From NCBI GenBank assembly GCA_963788505.1, contig CAWBGY010000014.1, forward strand, positions 248,001 to 312,000: a DNA stretch of 64,000 bases, in the 5' to 3' direction. A program made the translations under genes and the position numbers. Numbering within the stretch: the first letter of the stretch is position 1; each line of letters starts with the position of its first letter. The notes under the pieces were generated by a model. It saw only the letters and a program-made list of their open reading frames with translations, had not been told where the DNA came from and did not search any database. Below, piece after piece: positions 37,379-46,201 of this stretch. Origin of the DNA: JAIQFF01 sp963788505. GTDB lineage: Bacteria > Acidobacteriota > Terriglobia > Terriglobales > Acidobacteriaceae.

Positions 37379-38380
37379 ATGGATGTGCTTTCCGAGGTGC
37401 TGAGGGTGGTGAAACTCCAGGGGGCCATGTTCTACAACGGAGAATTCTCGTCCCCGTGGAGTTTTTGTTCGCCGGCCTCCGGCGTGGTTGCCCCCTATGT
37501 GGCACCGGACGCGAGGCACGTGATCATTTATCACCTCCTGACTGAAGGGCGCGCTTCTGCCCGGTTGTTGGATGGGGAGCGCATAGCCCTCGACCCCGGT
37601 GACCTCGTGATCTTTCCCCATGGCGACGCGCACATCCTCGAGAACGGCCCACCCACGAAGGCTGTGGACATGGCGAAGGAACTGGCCCGAATTGTTGCCC
37701 AGGGATTGAAACTGTCGCGCATGGGTGGCGGAGGGGAAATTACGAAGTTCGTCTGTGGCTTTATGGCCTGCGAGCCACGACTCAGCCAGGTTTTTCTTAG
37801 CGGCCTGCCGCCAGTGTTCAAAGTCAGCATTCGCAACGACGCATCCGGCAGATGGCTGGAGAACTCAATCCGCTTTTCGGTGAACGAGGCCGACGCGTCC
37901 CGCGCCGGCGGAGAGGCAGTTTTGGCAAAACTGTCAGAGGTTTTGTTTGTTGAAACACTGCGGGCCTACATTGCACACCTTCCGCCTGAGCAAACCGGTT
38001 GGCTGGCCGGCGCCCGGGATTCGGAAGTCGGAAAGACTCTGGCGCTAATGCACCGGAATCCTGAGCATCCGTGGACCATTGCTTCCCTGGCAAAAGAAGT
38101 GGGAGTGTCACGCTCGGTGTTGGCGGAGCGCTTCCGCCATTACCTCAACGAGCCTCCAATGGCTTACCTCACGCGCTGGCGACTTCAGTTGGGAGCACAG
38201 ATGCTGGCTTCGACCAGTTATTCGGTGGCACAGATCGCATCTGAAGTGGGGTACGAATCTGAAGCTGCTTTCAACCGGGCTTTCAAACGCGAGTTTACAG
38301 TTCCTCCTGCGCGTTTTCGCAGCCAGTCGAGGTCCGCTCCGGCAAAGGCCCCGCAAGAAAAATCCAGACTAAGGAAATAG
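37379..38380 (+). CDS. AraC family regulator with N-terminal cupin
   Basis: A 333-residue regulator. The N-terminal half is a cupin sensor of the AraC_binding type (VIIYHLLTEGRASARLLDGE, LDPGDLVIFPHGDAH). The C-terminal AraC DNA-binding domain has two helix-turn-helix units: WTIASLAKEVGVSRSVLAER and YSVAQIASEVGYESEAAFNR, then AFKREFTVPPARFR. It is preceded by GCGGAGGC at a good distance. It is co-directional with the SGNH/deacetylase fusion 85 nt downstream and a plausible regulator of that gene. Confidence 0.9.
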   Translation: MDVLSEVLRVVKLQGAMFYNGEFSSPWSFCSPASGVVAPYVAPDARHVIIYHLLTEGRASARLLDGERIALDPGDLVIFPHGDAHILENGPPTKAVDMAKELARIVAQGLKLSRMGGGGEITKFVCGFMACEPRLSQVFLSGLPPVFKVSIRNDASGRWLENSIRFSVNEADASRAGGEAVLAKLSEVLFVETLRAYIAHLPPEQTGWLAGARDSEVGKTLALMHRNPEHPWTIASLAKEVGVSRSVLAERFRHYLNEPPMAYLTRWRLQLGAQMLASTSYSVAQIASEVGYESEAAFNRAFKREFTVPPARFRSQSRSAPAKAPQEKSRLRK

Positions 38381-38465
38381 ATAGCCCGGAAAACAAAGAG
38401 CAACCTTTTGATCCGGCAGGGTAAAGGGTTGCCGACCAGTTGCTCAGAAGAAAGGCACATTGCCC

Positions 38466-40574
38466 ATGGCACCGATGCTGGTATACGTCCTATTTCTTTT
38501 GCCTGTTAGTGCGGCCAACAATGTCCATGCCAGTGACGCCCCACTCCGGTGGATCGGTTCGTGGGCTGCATCCCAGCAACTGGTTGAGCCGAGTAATGCT
38601 CTCGATCCTGCGGATCTCAACGATTCAACCCTGCGCCAGATCGTGCATCTGTCTCTCGGTGGAAACGAAATTCGCCTGCGGCTTTCGAACCGCTTCGGAG
38701 TTACCCCGCTGCATCTGACGGCCGTCCACGTCGCCAGACCGACCCCTTCCAGTTCCGGAAAAATTGAGCCGGGAAGCGACAAGGCGGTCACATTCTCTGG
38801 CTTGCCGGACGTCATGATTCCTCCGCACGCCGACTACCTTTCCGACGCCATCTCATTTCCGGTCAATGCGCTCTCCGACGTAGCCATTACGCTGCACATC
38901 GATGTGCCTCCGGGCGAGCAAACCGGCCATCCAGGTTCGCGCGCGACGTCTTATCTCGCCCATGGAGATTTGGTTTCCGCGCTTGAGCTTCCGGGCGCTA
39001 AAACCGTTGAACACTGGTATTTCATCGCTGGAATCGACGTACCGGCTTCACCCGCTGCTGCTTCCGTCGTAGTCATTGGGGATTCGATTACGGATGGGCA
39101 CGGCGCCACCACCAACGGCAATGACCGGTGGACAGACGTTTTGGCCCAGCGCCTGCAATCGAACCCAAGCACAAACAATCTGGCCGTGCTGAATGAAGGA
39201 ATAGGCGGAAACCATCTGCTCACGGATGGCTTGGGACTGAATGCATTGGCCCGCTTCGACCAGGATGTGATCGCCCAGCCCGGCGTCCGCTACCTGATTA
39301 TTCTCGAAGGAATCAACGACATTGGCTTGCTGGCGCGCTCTGGCGAGGCCCCGCGCTCCGAACACGACGCTCTGGTCCGGCGGATGATCGGGGCGTACGA
39401 GCAAATGATCGCGCGCGCTCGTAATCATGGCGTCAAGGTCATCGGCGGAACCATAATGCCCTTTGTCGGATCGAGCTACTACCATCCGGGCCCGGCCAGC
39501 GAATCAGATCGGCAAGCCATCAATGAATGGATCCGGGCTCGCGCCCACTTCGATGCGATGATCGACTTCGACAAGATCACCCGCGATCCGGAGCATCCCG
39601 ACCGCCTGCTACCCGCGTTTGATTCCGGCGATCATCTTCATCCTTCGCCGGCAGGCTACGCCGCAATGGCACAGGCCATACCCCTCGCGCTCTTCGCCCC
39701 GTCCGCGGAGCCAGCACCCAAGCTTGCGATCACCTTCGACGATCTGCCCGCGCACGGCCCGCTGCCCTCAGCAGAAACACGAATGGAAGTGATCTCAAAG
39801 ATCCTTGCGGCATTGCGGGACGCTCATTTGCCCCCGACCTACGGGTTCGTCAATGGCGTGCGCATGGAAGAGCAGCCGGCGGATGCTGGTGTGCTGCAGG
39901 CATGGTACGCAGCGGGAAATCCTCTCGGGAATCACAGCTGGTCTCATATGAACCTCAACCAGCATCCCTTGGCGGAATTCGAGCAAGACGTCGTTCGCGA
40001 TGAACCCGTGTTGGCGTCGTTTATGAAACATGACGACTGGCACTGGTTTCGCTATCCATTTCTTGCCGAGGGAGACACCGTCGCCAAGGAAACTGCATTC
40101 CGCGGTTTCCTCCGCGAACACGGATACCAGATCGCGGCTGTGACCATGAGCTTCGGTGATTATCTATGGAACGAGCCCTATGCGCGGTGCAAAACCAAGG
40201 GTGACGCAGCCGCAATCGCCACCCTGCAAAATAGCTATCTCGCCGCAGCCGATGATGCCATCGAATATTCTCGAAGCCTCTCACAGACTCTCTATAAGCG
40301 CGACATCCCGTATGTGTTGCTCATGCACGTCGGTGCATTCGACGCCGAGATGCTGCCGCGTTTGTTGCAACTCTATCGCGCCAAAGGCTTCGAATTCGTT
40401 ACTCTGCCCGAAGCCGAGCGCGACCAGTTCTACCGCAGCGACACCGACCTCAGCCTGCCTGCCGGACCCGAAACACTGGAAAACGCAATGAGCGCCCGTC
40501 AATTGGCCTTACCGCCCCGCCGGAATTTTGCAGCGCAGCTTGACTCGCTATGTCGGCAGCCGAGTGTTCAATGA
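38466..40574 (+). CDS. Two-domain secreted enzyme: SGNH/GDSL esterase fused to polysaccharide deacetylase
   Basis: A 702-residue protein with a signal peptide (residues 1-17 hydrophobic). The N-terminal half is an SGNH hydrolase: block I GDSITDG with nucleophile Ser207, block II GIGGNHLL, block III EGINDIG, block V DHLHPSPAGY with the catalytic Asp/His (about residues 388-391). From about residue 420 a NodB-type deacetylase follows: LAITFDDLPAHG (metal Asp pair), GNHSWSHMNL (H-x3-H), WFRYPFLAEG. No frameshift or stop separates the halves, so it is a real fusion. The combined activities suggest removal of O- and N-acetyl groups from a polysaccharide. A TTG six nt upstream is an alternative start. 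An AraC regulator precedes it. Confidence 0.87.
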   Translation: MAPMLVYVLFLLPVSAANNVHASDAPLRWIGSWAASQQLVEPSNALDPADLNDSTLRQIVHLSLGGNEIRLRLSNRFGVTPLHLTAVHVARPTPSSSGKIEPGSDKAVTFSGLPDVMIPPHADYLSDAISFPVNALSDVAITLHIDVPPGEQTGHPGSRATSYLAHGDLVSALELPGAKTVEHWYFIAGIDVPASPAAASVVVIGDSITDGHGATTNGNDRWTDVLAQRLQSNPSTNNLAVLNEGIGGNHLLTDGLGLNALARFDQDVIAQPGVRYLIILEGINDIGLLARSGEAPRSEHDALVRRMIGAYEQMIARARNHGVKVIGGTIMPFVGSSYYHPGPASESDRQAINEWIRARAHFDAMIDFDKITRDPEHPDRLLPAFDSGDHLHPSPAGYAAMAQAIPLALFAPSAEPAPKLAITFDDLPAHGPLPSAETRMEVISKILAALRDAHLPPTYGFVNGVRMEEQPADAGVLQAWYAAGNPLGNHSWSHMNLNQHPLAEFEQDVVRDEPVLASFMKHDDWHWFRYPFLAEGDTVAKETAFRGFLREHGYQIAAVTMSFGDYLWNEPYARCKTKGDAAAIATLQNSYLAAADDAIEYSRSLSQTLYKRDIPYVLLMHVGAFDAEMLPRLLQLYRAKGFEFVTLPEAERDQFYRSDTDLSLPAGPETLENAMSARQLALPPRRNFAAQLDSLCRQPSVQ

Positions 40575-40582
40575 TGGACAGG

Positions 40583-40945
40583 CTAGCCCACCCTACGCGC
40601 CTGGCTGGCGGATATCGGGATGCAGTTCGCAAGTTCGAGTGTCCGTGACTCATGCTTCACAAGTTGTTGCTGGCGGAAGACAGTGGCGGGAAGGCGTTCT
40701 ACAACACGAACGGACTGGAGGAGGCGCTGGCCCGCGCGATCAACTACGGCTCGCACCAGCGTTCGAGTGAGCGCCTTCAACCGCTCCATGCCCTCAGGTG
40801 TGAGTCGCCCTTGGGTCGAATCCACTGCTGCTGAGATGTGGTCAGATTCGGTGATGATGTGACGCAGTTGCTCCGCCGGAAGATTTTCGAGTCGGGGATT
40901 GTTCCTCTTCCAGAAGAACAAGCGCTTCTTCAACTCCGCAAGCAC
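40583..40945 (-). CDS. Hypothetical protein or gene remnant
   Basis: A 120-codon open frame whose first 70 residues look protein-like (LKKRLFFWKRNNPRLENLPA, EQLRHIITESDHISAAVDST), while the C-terminal part is Arg/Val-rich and less convincing. I do not recognise a family. It lies in an otherwise gene-poor 600-nt stretch at the border of the accessory island, so a decayed fragment is as likely as a gene. Confidence 0.35.
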   Translation of the reverse strand: MLAELKKRLFFWKRNNPRLENLPAEQLRHIITESDHISAAVDSTQGRLTPEGMERLKALTRTLVRAVVDRAGQRLLQSVRVVERLPATVFRQQQLVKHESRTLELANCIPISASQARRVG

Positions 40946-40987
40946 GTTGGCGCTCCTCTGCCGATTGTAGACGATGGTTGTTGTAGT

Positions 40988-41039
40988 CAGGCGTTAGCAC
41001 AAGCTTGCGTCGTTTGTTGCCAAAATCTGGGTCAATGAG
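40988..41039 (+). repeat. Island repeat R1 (GGCGTT ... GGTCAATGAG)
   Basis: A 52-nt sequence starting CAGGCGTTAGCAC and ending GTCAATGAG. It aligns without gaps to 43795-43846 at about 37 of 52 positions. It precedes the DUF4440-like gene at 41176. Confidence 0.6.
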
Positions 41040-41175
41040 GGAAACCGACGACTTTTCGCTAGTTATGAATCCGAGTAGGGCCAGTTAGAGGCCAGGGAAA
41101 TTGAGGATCGGGTCAGGTTGAGGGAACCATCCGCCAACAGGGTCCGTATAACAACACTATAATATGGGAGGTCTC

Positions 41176-41721
41176 ATGAAAAACTTGAGCGGATGGGCGA
41201 CTTGGATCATCATGACCGTCGCCGTTGGCACGCAGTGCTTCGCACAGGTCAAGAATCCCGAGGCACGGGGCGCTTCCATTTCCACGGCTGACGCTAACAA
41301 GAATCCAAGTGAAATGTCACAGGATGAGCTATTTCGCACAATCCAGACACTCGACGCGGAGCTGTTCGATGCCTACAACCGATGCGAACTGGAGAAATTG
41401 GGCTCGTTTTTCCCCGAGCAACTGGAGTTCTATCACGATCAGGGCGGCCTGGTGGCGACCACCCGCGAGCAGTTGCTGACAGCCGTGAAACAGAACATCT
41501 GCGGCAAGGTGCATCGCGACTTGGTAAAGGGGACGCTTGAGGTTTATCCGATGAAGGGCTACGGCGCGGTGGAGCTAGGGACGCACAGGTTCTCGCATCC
41601 AGGAATCGATACTAACGAGGGTGATGCGAAGTTCGTGCACCTCTGGAAATACGAGAACGGGAAATGGCTGGTTACCCGAGTCATCAGCTACAACCACAAC
41701 GATGGCGGCGGGAAGCAGTGA
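41176..41721 (+). CDS. Secreted SnoaL/DUF4440-like protein
   Basis: A 181-residue protein with an N-terminal signal peptide (MKNLSGWATWIIMTVAVGTQ, cleavage after CFAQ) and an NTF2-like fold: LFRTIQTLDAELFDAYNRCE, then LEFYHDQGGLVATTREQLL and FVHLWKYENGKWLVTRVISY. These strands match DUF4440/SnoaL proteins. The start at 41176 is preceded by GGGAGG; an ATG 12 nt earlier is too close to that site. The function within the family is unknown. It is the first gene of the 41-47 kb accessory island. Confidence 0.75.
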   Translation: MKNLSGWATWIIMTVAVGTQCFAQVKNPEARGASISTADANKNPSEMSQDELFRTIQTLDAELFDAYNRCELEKLGSFFPEQLEFYHDQGGLVATTREQLLTAVKQNICGKVHRDLVKGTLEVYPMKGYGAVELGTHRFSHPGIDTNEGDAKFVHLWKYENGKWLVTRVISYNHNDGGGKQ

Positions 41722-41853
41722 ACGCAAGTACTGAGGCGTTCGATGCAGGTTTCCGATCTGTCCTCAACTGTCGATAACTGGCGATTTACACCAACTGAGA
41801 ATCGCCCGGGCGGAGACTGTGGAGGGAACTCCACCATCGCGGGCGAGGGTCAT

Positions 41854-42591
41854 TTAAGCCGATACCTCGCCGAGGAGATCAGAGAGAATCCATGCTGCCC
41901 CGGCAATCGCGAAGGTCTCGGCGGTTTCGCTCCAATTCGTATGATTGTGGGGATCAGAAAGAATCAACGGTACCCACACGAGTAGCCCAAAGACCACGAG
42001 CATCATGGTCAGAAGGCGACTCGCGAGAAGTGCCATTCGATTCGTAAGAAGAGCCACAGCCGCCAGTGCGAACAGAACAGTCGTCGTTACCGCCCAAAAC
42101 ATTTGAGTTGGCGGAAGCCACTTCGGGACAAGATTGGCGGTAGCGCCAAGATAAATCGCCTGTTCCAAGGTAAAGGAAGCGGCACAGATGCCCAAAAGAA
42201 TGCGGCCGGTCCGATTAAGCGTTCCCCGTGCCCATGGAGATGACAAGCGCGCATAAACGATCGCCGCTCCGCTCACGAGGGAGAACTGCTCGAAGAAGTT
42301 GCCCCAGCTATTGTAGATCTGCGGTTTGACGAAGATTTGTGGCACGCACCGTAAGGCGAAGGCAAGATAAACCGCACCCAGGACGACTGCGCCCGTTTTC
42401 GCGCTCCGACGGAACTGAATCGCAGTTCCGCCCAAGATCTCCGCAGCGGCGGCGGGGTAGACAATGTAACGCGGTAGATGCCAGCCGTTGTACTCGTACC
42501 AGGCCAGCGTGATGAGGCCAAAGGCCAAAGCCGCCGCTCCAAACACGTGACGCCCGAGGTTCGACCTAGGCGTTGATATTGACATGGGCAT
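41854..42591 (-). CDS. Seven-to-eight-helix membrane protein of unknown function
   Basis: A 245-residue integral membrane protein with regularly spaced hydrophobic segments (AAALAFGLITLAWY, YPAAAAEILGGTAI, GAVVLGAVYLAFALRC, ILLGICAASFTLEQAIYLGA, MFWAVTTTVLFALAAVALL, LLTMMLVVFGLLVWVPLIL, AIAGAAWILSDLL). The layout is DoxX-like in the N-terminal half, but I cannot assign a family with certainty. Divergent to the PQQ-repeat remnant. Confidence 0.65.
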   Translation of the reverse strand: MPMSISTPRSNLGRHVFGAAALAFGLITLAWYEYNGWHLPRYIVYPAAAAEILGGTAIQFRRSAKTGAVVLGAVYLAFALRCVPQIFVKPQIYNSWGNFFEQFSLVSGAAIVYARLSSPWARGTLNRTGRILLGICAASFTLEQAIYLGATANLVPKWLPPTQMFWAVTTTVLFALAAVALLTNRMALLASRLLTMMLVVFGLLVWVPLILSDPHNHTNWSETAETFAIAGAAWILSDLLGEVSA

Positions 42592-42603
42592 AACCAGGAA
42601 TGG

Positions 42604-43071
42604 TTGCTGCGCCGCGTGAATCTTCCGGTCTCATCTGACTGCACGAACCTCTCGGCAGGGCACTTTACGCCTAATCGCAGCAACAATCCACGCTTACTAT
42701 GGTTAACAGGCCATTACACTCACGATCTTTTCCTGGCCACGGAAAGCGACTGGGTTTACGCGTTCGCCCAATCCCATTCACCCAGTGTTTTTATTTTTCG
42801 GGGGGCCACTCCTGTGGTTTCCGCTGCCGGAACGACCGGCGGGATCGTCTGGGCACTCGACATCGGCGATGATTCGAACGTTCCAGCCGTTCCAGCCGTG
42901 CTAGCCGCGTTCGACGCAACCAACCTGGCGAACCAGCTATACAGCAGTCCGGCCAGCGGGACGGGCGCGGCCGGACTTGGGACCAGGTTTTCCGTGCCCA
43001 CCGTGGCCAACGGAAAGGTATATGTTGGGACGGAGGGAGAGTTCGACGTCTTCGGGCTCCTCCCAAACTGA
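42604..43071 (+). pseudogene. C-terminal remnant of a PQQ-like beta-propeller protein
   Basis: From about 42780 the frame encodes the end of a quinoprotein-like propeller: GATPVVSAAGTTGGIVWALD, VLAAFDATNLANQLYSS and FSVPTVANGKVYVGTEGE, ending DVFGLLPN. Such proteins are normally several hundred residues; here only about 100 recognisable residues remain, with an unrelated leader (42604-42760). The rest of the gene is absent from the window, so this is a truncated leftover in the accessory island. Confidence 0.7.
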
Positions 43072-43222
43072 TGAGAGCTTTTTGTCCGTGACGGCTGCCC
43101 CTCGCTGGCGGTCGAACCTGGATCCTGCCCACGATCTTCGGCTCCGCGCACCAACCGCCCCACCCTTTTGCTGCCGCATAGACTCACCTCGGCTGCCCCC
43201 AAAGTGACATCCTTTCCGAAGT

Positions 43223-43693
43223 TCATCTAGATTGCGTAGGCCGTCTACGAAAGAGAGTGTAGACAACCCAGATGGTTAGAAAAACGCAGACTGCATCAAT
43301 CGCCATTCCACCAAAAACAATCTCGTCGAAGTTTGACCAAGTCTGATTGGCTGGATGTGGGATGTAGGTGATGGTTAAGTACATCCCTGGGGTCGGAACT
43401 CCGTATCCATACCCAAACATCGACCACAGGAAACCAAGAGGAATCGAAATCACTCCGACCAGGAACCACTTCGCCAACTTGCTTCGGATGATCCTCAGGC
43501 CTGCGCTGGGCAGGAACATAACGACCGTGAGAATGATGGTCTCAACGACGTAAAACGCGATAGCTGCCCCAACTGGAAGCGCCCCACGCACATCGAAAAA
43601 GAATATCGGGGCAATCAATATAGCCGCGACCGCTAGCTGTATGGCGAAGTATTTGCCACGGCCTTCATCGCGCTTATTGGAAGACATTCGCAT
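43223..43693 (-). CDS. Small membrane protein of unknown function
   Basis: A 156-residue protein with four hydrophobic segments (FAIQLAVAAILIAPIFFF, GAAIAFYVVETIILTVVMFL, WFLVGVISIPLGFLWSMFGY, GGMAIDAVCVFLTIWVVYTL). The C-terminus is basic (FRRRPTQSR). The family is not recognised. The second codon group contains another Met (43687), so the start is uncertain by two codons. Confidence 0.6.
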   Translation of the reverse strand: MRMSSNKRDEGRGKYFAIQLAVAAILIAPIFFFDVRGALPVGAAIAFYVVETIILTVVMFLPSAGLRIIRSKLAKWFLVGVISIPLGFLWSMFGYGYGVPTPGMYLTITYIPHPANQTWSNFDEIVFGGMAIDAVCVFLTIWVVYTLFRRRPTQSR

Positions 43694-43794
43694 CCGCCGT
43701 CCAAAACAGACAGGCCACCCATCTCTCGGCAGAGTTTACACTGCCCCTGCAGGTCTGCTGCTTCGAAGCTCGGCCACGGGACAACTGTTGTTAA

Positions 43795-43866
43795 CAGGCG
43801 TTCTCACCAGTTTGCACCGTTTGTTCGCTGGCCCCCGGTCAATGAGTGATATCGCGATATTACGCC
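43795..43866 (+). repeat. Island repeat R2 (GGCGTT ... GGTCAATGAG ... TTACGCC)
   Basis: The left 52 nt align with R1. The right part (TCAATGAGTG, ATCGCGAT, TTACGCCA) aligns with the right arm of R3 near 46112-46143. The outer GGCGT/ACGCC ends are complementary. It lies 42 nt before the secreted-protein gene at 43909. Confidence 0.6.
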
Positions 43867-43908
43867 AGCCATCCAGCCAAATCTGTACCGGCTGTTAAGA
43901 TCTAGCCC

Positions 43909-44553
43909 ATGAAACACGCCCATTGCATCTGTTTGCTGGGCCTTATTTTGACGGTCTGCGTCATTCTGACGGCGCAACAGGTCTCAGCGCACAAAGCCAG
44001 GATAAACGGCTTCACCAGTACTGATGGAGCACTTCATTTTGAATACCCCGCCTCTCTTGTGCGGTGCGGTCGAAGTCTCAGTCAACCTGATCTGTGGGAG
44101 CCAGAGGAATCGTGCGAAGCCTTCACTCCCGTTTGCTCTGATTTCTCCGGCCAGTCTGACGGGACAGTTATGTGCATTGCATATCCTGCCGAGAGAATGA
44201 AAGGCACGAACTTTCAGGCCGCGGCCTTCTCCGTGAGTGAACTAAACGCGACAACCACGCAAGCGGAATGTTTGAAGGTGAAAGAGCCACCACCGCATGT
44301 TGGAACTACGCGTAAGGAAACCGTGAACGGAGTGACCTTCACAGTCGTAGAGACGGACGGCGTTGCGACTGGCAACCTGATTGACGGTTACGTCTATCGC
44401 GCCTTTCACAGAGACAAGTGTTACGAACTGAACATCAGAATCGCATTCTCCAATCCTGCCTATGCTGATCCGCGGACGATGAAGAACTTCGACCTTAAGT
44501 TGGTCCATCAACGTCTGAGACAGGTGCTGGACACGTTCAAGTTCAGCAAATAG
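43909..44553 (+). CDS. Secreted protein of unknown function
   Basis: A 214-residue protein with a clear signal peptide (residues 1-26: CICLLGLILTVCVILTAQQVSA). The mature part has several cysteines (RCGRSL, EESCEAFTPVCSDFSG, MCIAYPAE, AECLKV, DKCYELN) and ends RLRQVLDTFKFSK. The KNFDL ... VLDTFKF ending resembles proteins that carry a PsbP/DUF-like fold, but I do not recognise the family. It is flanked upstream by R2 and, 30 nt downstream, by the left end of the IS element. Confidence 0.7.
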   Translation: MKHAHCICLLGLILTVCVILTAQQVSAHKARINGFTSTDGALHFEYPASLVRCGRSLSQPDLWEPEESCEAFTPVCSDFSGQSDGTVMCIAYPAERMKGTNFQAAAFSVSELNATTTQAECLKVKEPPPHVGTTRKETVNGVTFTVVETDGVATGNLIDGYVYRAFHRDKCYELNIRIAFSNPAYADPRTMKNFDLKLVHQRLRQVLDTFKFSK

Positions 44554-44680
44554 GCATCGGTAGAGGGTCCGAGGATGGATGGCGAAATCAGATGGGATGA
44601 GAAGGCCGGTCTCCGGACGGGATGCTGTACGCTCCCAAGTTATCGACGTGCTCGAAGCACAGATAAAAAGGAGACCGGCA

Positions 44681-45784
44681 ATGAAGAAGATTAGCACCGT
44701 AGCAGTGCAGCAGAGCAGGAATGTTTCTCAACCGCAGCTGACGATCGGTCTGGACCTGGGCGATCGCACGAGCTGGTATTGCGTGCTGGATGAAGCCGGC
44801 ACGATAGTGCTGGAGCAGAAGCTGGGCACGACTCCGAAGGCGATGAAGGAAGTGTTCGGAGGCATGCCAGGCTGCCGCATCGCCCTGGAAACGGGCATGC
44901 ACTCGCCCTGGGTAAGCCGGGCGCTGAGCGAGTGGGGGCATGAAGTGATCGTGGCGCATGCCGGCAGGGTGCGGTTGATTGGAGAGAGCCGAAAGAAAGA
45001 TGATCGGCTGGATGCGCAAACACTGGCGAGGCTGGCCCGGATCGATCCGCAGTTGCTGTGTCCGGTGAAACATCGCAGCGCGAAGGCGCAAGCCGATCTG
45101 ACCGTGATTCGGGCGCGAGCCGGGTTGGTGCGGGCACGAACGGCGCTGGTGAACACGGCCCGCGGACTGGCCAAGAGCTACGGCGAGCGGCTGCGCGGGT
45201 GCAACGTGCGCAACATGAATCCAGAGAAAGCCCAGGGGCTGAGTCCGGAACTGCGAAGCGCACTGGAGCCTTTGCTGGCAGGAATCGAGTCGCTGAGCGA
45301 ACGCATCCGCGAGTACAACGAACGTATCGAAAAGCTGGCGCAGGAAAGCTATCCGCAAGCGGCGCAGTTGAAGCAGGTGAAGGGAGTGGGCACGCTGATC
45401 GCGCTGACCTTCTTACTCACACTGGAAGACGCGCATCGCTTTCGCAAGAGTCGTGACGTGGGTTGCTACCTGGGATTGCAGCCGGGACGGAGAAACTCGG
45501 GCCAGAGCGAACCGCAAATGCACATCAGCAAGGAAGGCGATCCTTATTTACGAACCCTGCTGGTGCAGGGAGCGCACCACATCCTGGGGCCATTCGGCGT
45601 CGATTGTGATCTGCGCCGCTGGGGTTTGAAGCTGGCGGAGCGCGGCGGAAAGAGCGGAAAGAAACGAGCCATCATTGCCGTGGCGCGAAAGCTGGCCATC
45701 TTGCTGCATCACCTGTGGGTGAGCGGAGAGCTTTACGAACCGTTGCGTAATAGCAAGCAGAGAGCGATGCCGGCAGCTGCATAA
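44681..45784 (+). CDS. IS110 family transposase (DEDD)
   Basis: A 367-residue IS110-type recombinase. The N-terminal RuvC-like DEDD domain shows GLDLGDRTSWYCVLDEAG (Asp near residue 25), RIALETGMHSPWV (Glu) and SRKKDDRLDAQTLARL (Asp-Asp). The C-terminal transposase_20 domain shows LKQVKGVGTLIALTFLLTLE, KSRDVGCYLGLQPGRRNSG, and a conserved Ser in that region is the expected nucleophile. The start at 44681 has AAAAAGGAG upstream; the longer open frame from 44579 reads through the left inverted repeat. The protein looks intact, so the element may be active. Confidence 0.93.
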   Translation: MKKISTVAVQQSRNVSQPQLTIGLDLGDRTSWYCVLDEAGTIVLEQKLGTTPKAMKEVFGGMPGCRIALETGMHSPWVSRALSEWGHEVIVAHAGRVRLIGESRKKDDRLDAQTLARLARIDPQLLCPVKHRSAKAQADLTVIRARAGLVRARTALVNTARGLAKSYGERLRGCNVRNMNPEKAQGLSPELRSALEPLLAGIESLSERIREYNERIEKLAQESYPQAAQLKQVKGVGTLIALTFLLTLEDAHRFRKSRDVGCYLGLQPGRRNSGQSEPQMHISKEGDPYLRTLLVQGAHHILGPFGVDCDLRRWGLKLAERGGKSGKKRAIIAVARKLAILLHHLWVSGELYEPLRNSKQRAMPAAA

Positions 45785-46055
45785 AACCAAAAACGTTCTT
45801 CGAAAGGAAAAGCCAAAGCCTAAAGCCGAGTTCCGGTGACTGCGTTAATCGCCTGGCCCAGCTTTCATCTTGGAGATGGAACCGAGGTCGACAATCAGGT
45901 GGCAGCACCGGCTGAAACGAGAACACCCAACTTGCACCGAGCGAAGCAAAAAGTCGCTCAGCAAAGAGTGCGGATGGAAGGGTGGCGACAGTGGCAACTC
46001 GGCCGGGAAGAAAACAGCATGCCCAACAAAGTCCAAAACGAATCCCCTTGACTCC
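45785..46055 (+). ncRNA. Candidate bridge/seekRNA region of the IS1111-like element
   Basis: This is the noncoding stretch between the transposase stop and the right subterminal repeat. In IS1111-branch elements this position encodes the RNA that guides target and donor recognition. I infer its presence from position only; I have not been able to fold it or identify guide loops. The relic copy lacks this region. Confidence 0.35.
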
Positions 46056-46071
46056 GACCGGCCTTCTCATG

Positions 46072-46143
46072 GAAGGCGATTACACTCATTGACCCGGACT
46101 GGGGCCGTCGCCCCCTCAATGAGTGCAATCGCGATTTAACGCC
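46072..46143. repeat. Island palindrome R3 at the IS right end
   Basis: GCGATTACACTCATTGA and TCAATGAGTGCAATCGC form 17-nt arms with one mismatch around a GC-rich loop that itself pairs (GGGGC ... GCCCC). The left arm belongs to the IS end, since it recurs in the relic at 46836-46861. The right arm, plus CGATTTAACGCC, matches R2. It lies 59 nt upstream of the GTG-started gene at 46202. Confidence 0.7.
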
Positions 46144-46201
46144 AATTGGAATGCTCTATTGGCCTGCTACTATTTCGCAGTGAATCCTCAGAGGAGGGGC
46201 C

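Larger units (their letters stand above)
44584..46096 (+). mobile_element. IS110 family (IS1111-like) insertion sequence, about 1.5 kb
   Basis: The boundaries come from comparison with the relic at 46601-46861: shared left sequence starts at 44584 and shared right sequence ends at 46096. Subterminal 15-nt perfect inverted repeats ATGAGAAGGCCGGTC (44597-44611) and its complement (46056-46070) are present, typical of the IS1111 branch. The transposase spans 44681-45784. About 97 nt lie before it and about 310 noncoding nt after it, where IS1111 elements encode their guide RNA. No flanking direct repeat is evident. Confidence 0.85.

Noticed and set aside
44588..45358. A 256-codon minus-strand frame inside the IS element.
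   Set aside because: Shadow of the IS110 transposase; it has no motif of its own.
40988..46143. Repeats R1-R3 as integron attC sites.
   Set aside because: The GGCGTTA ends are suggestive, but I cannot find a proper pair of core sites in any copy and no integrase gene is present.
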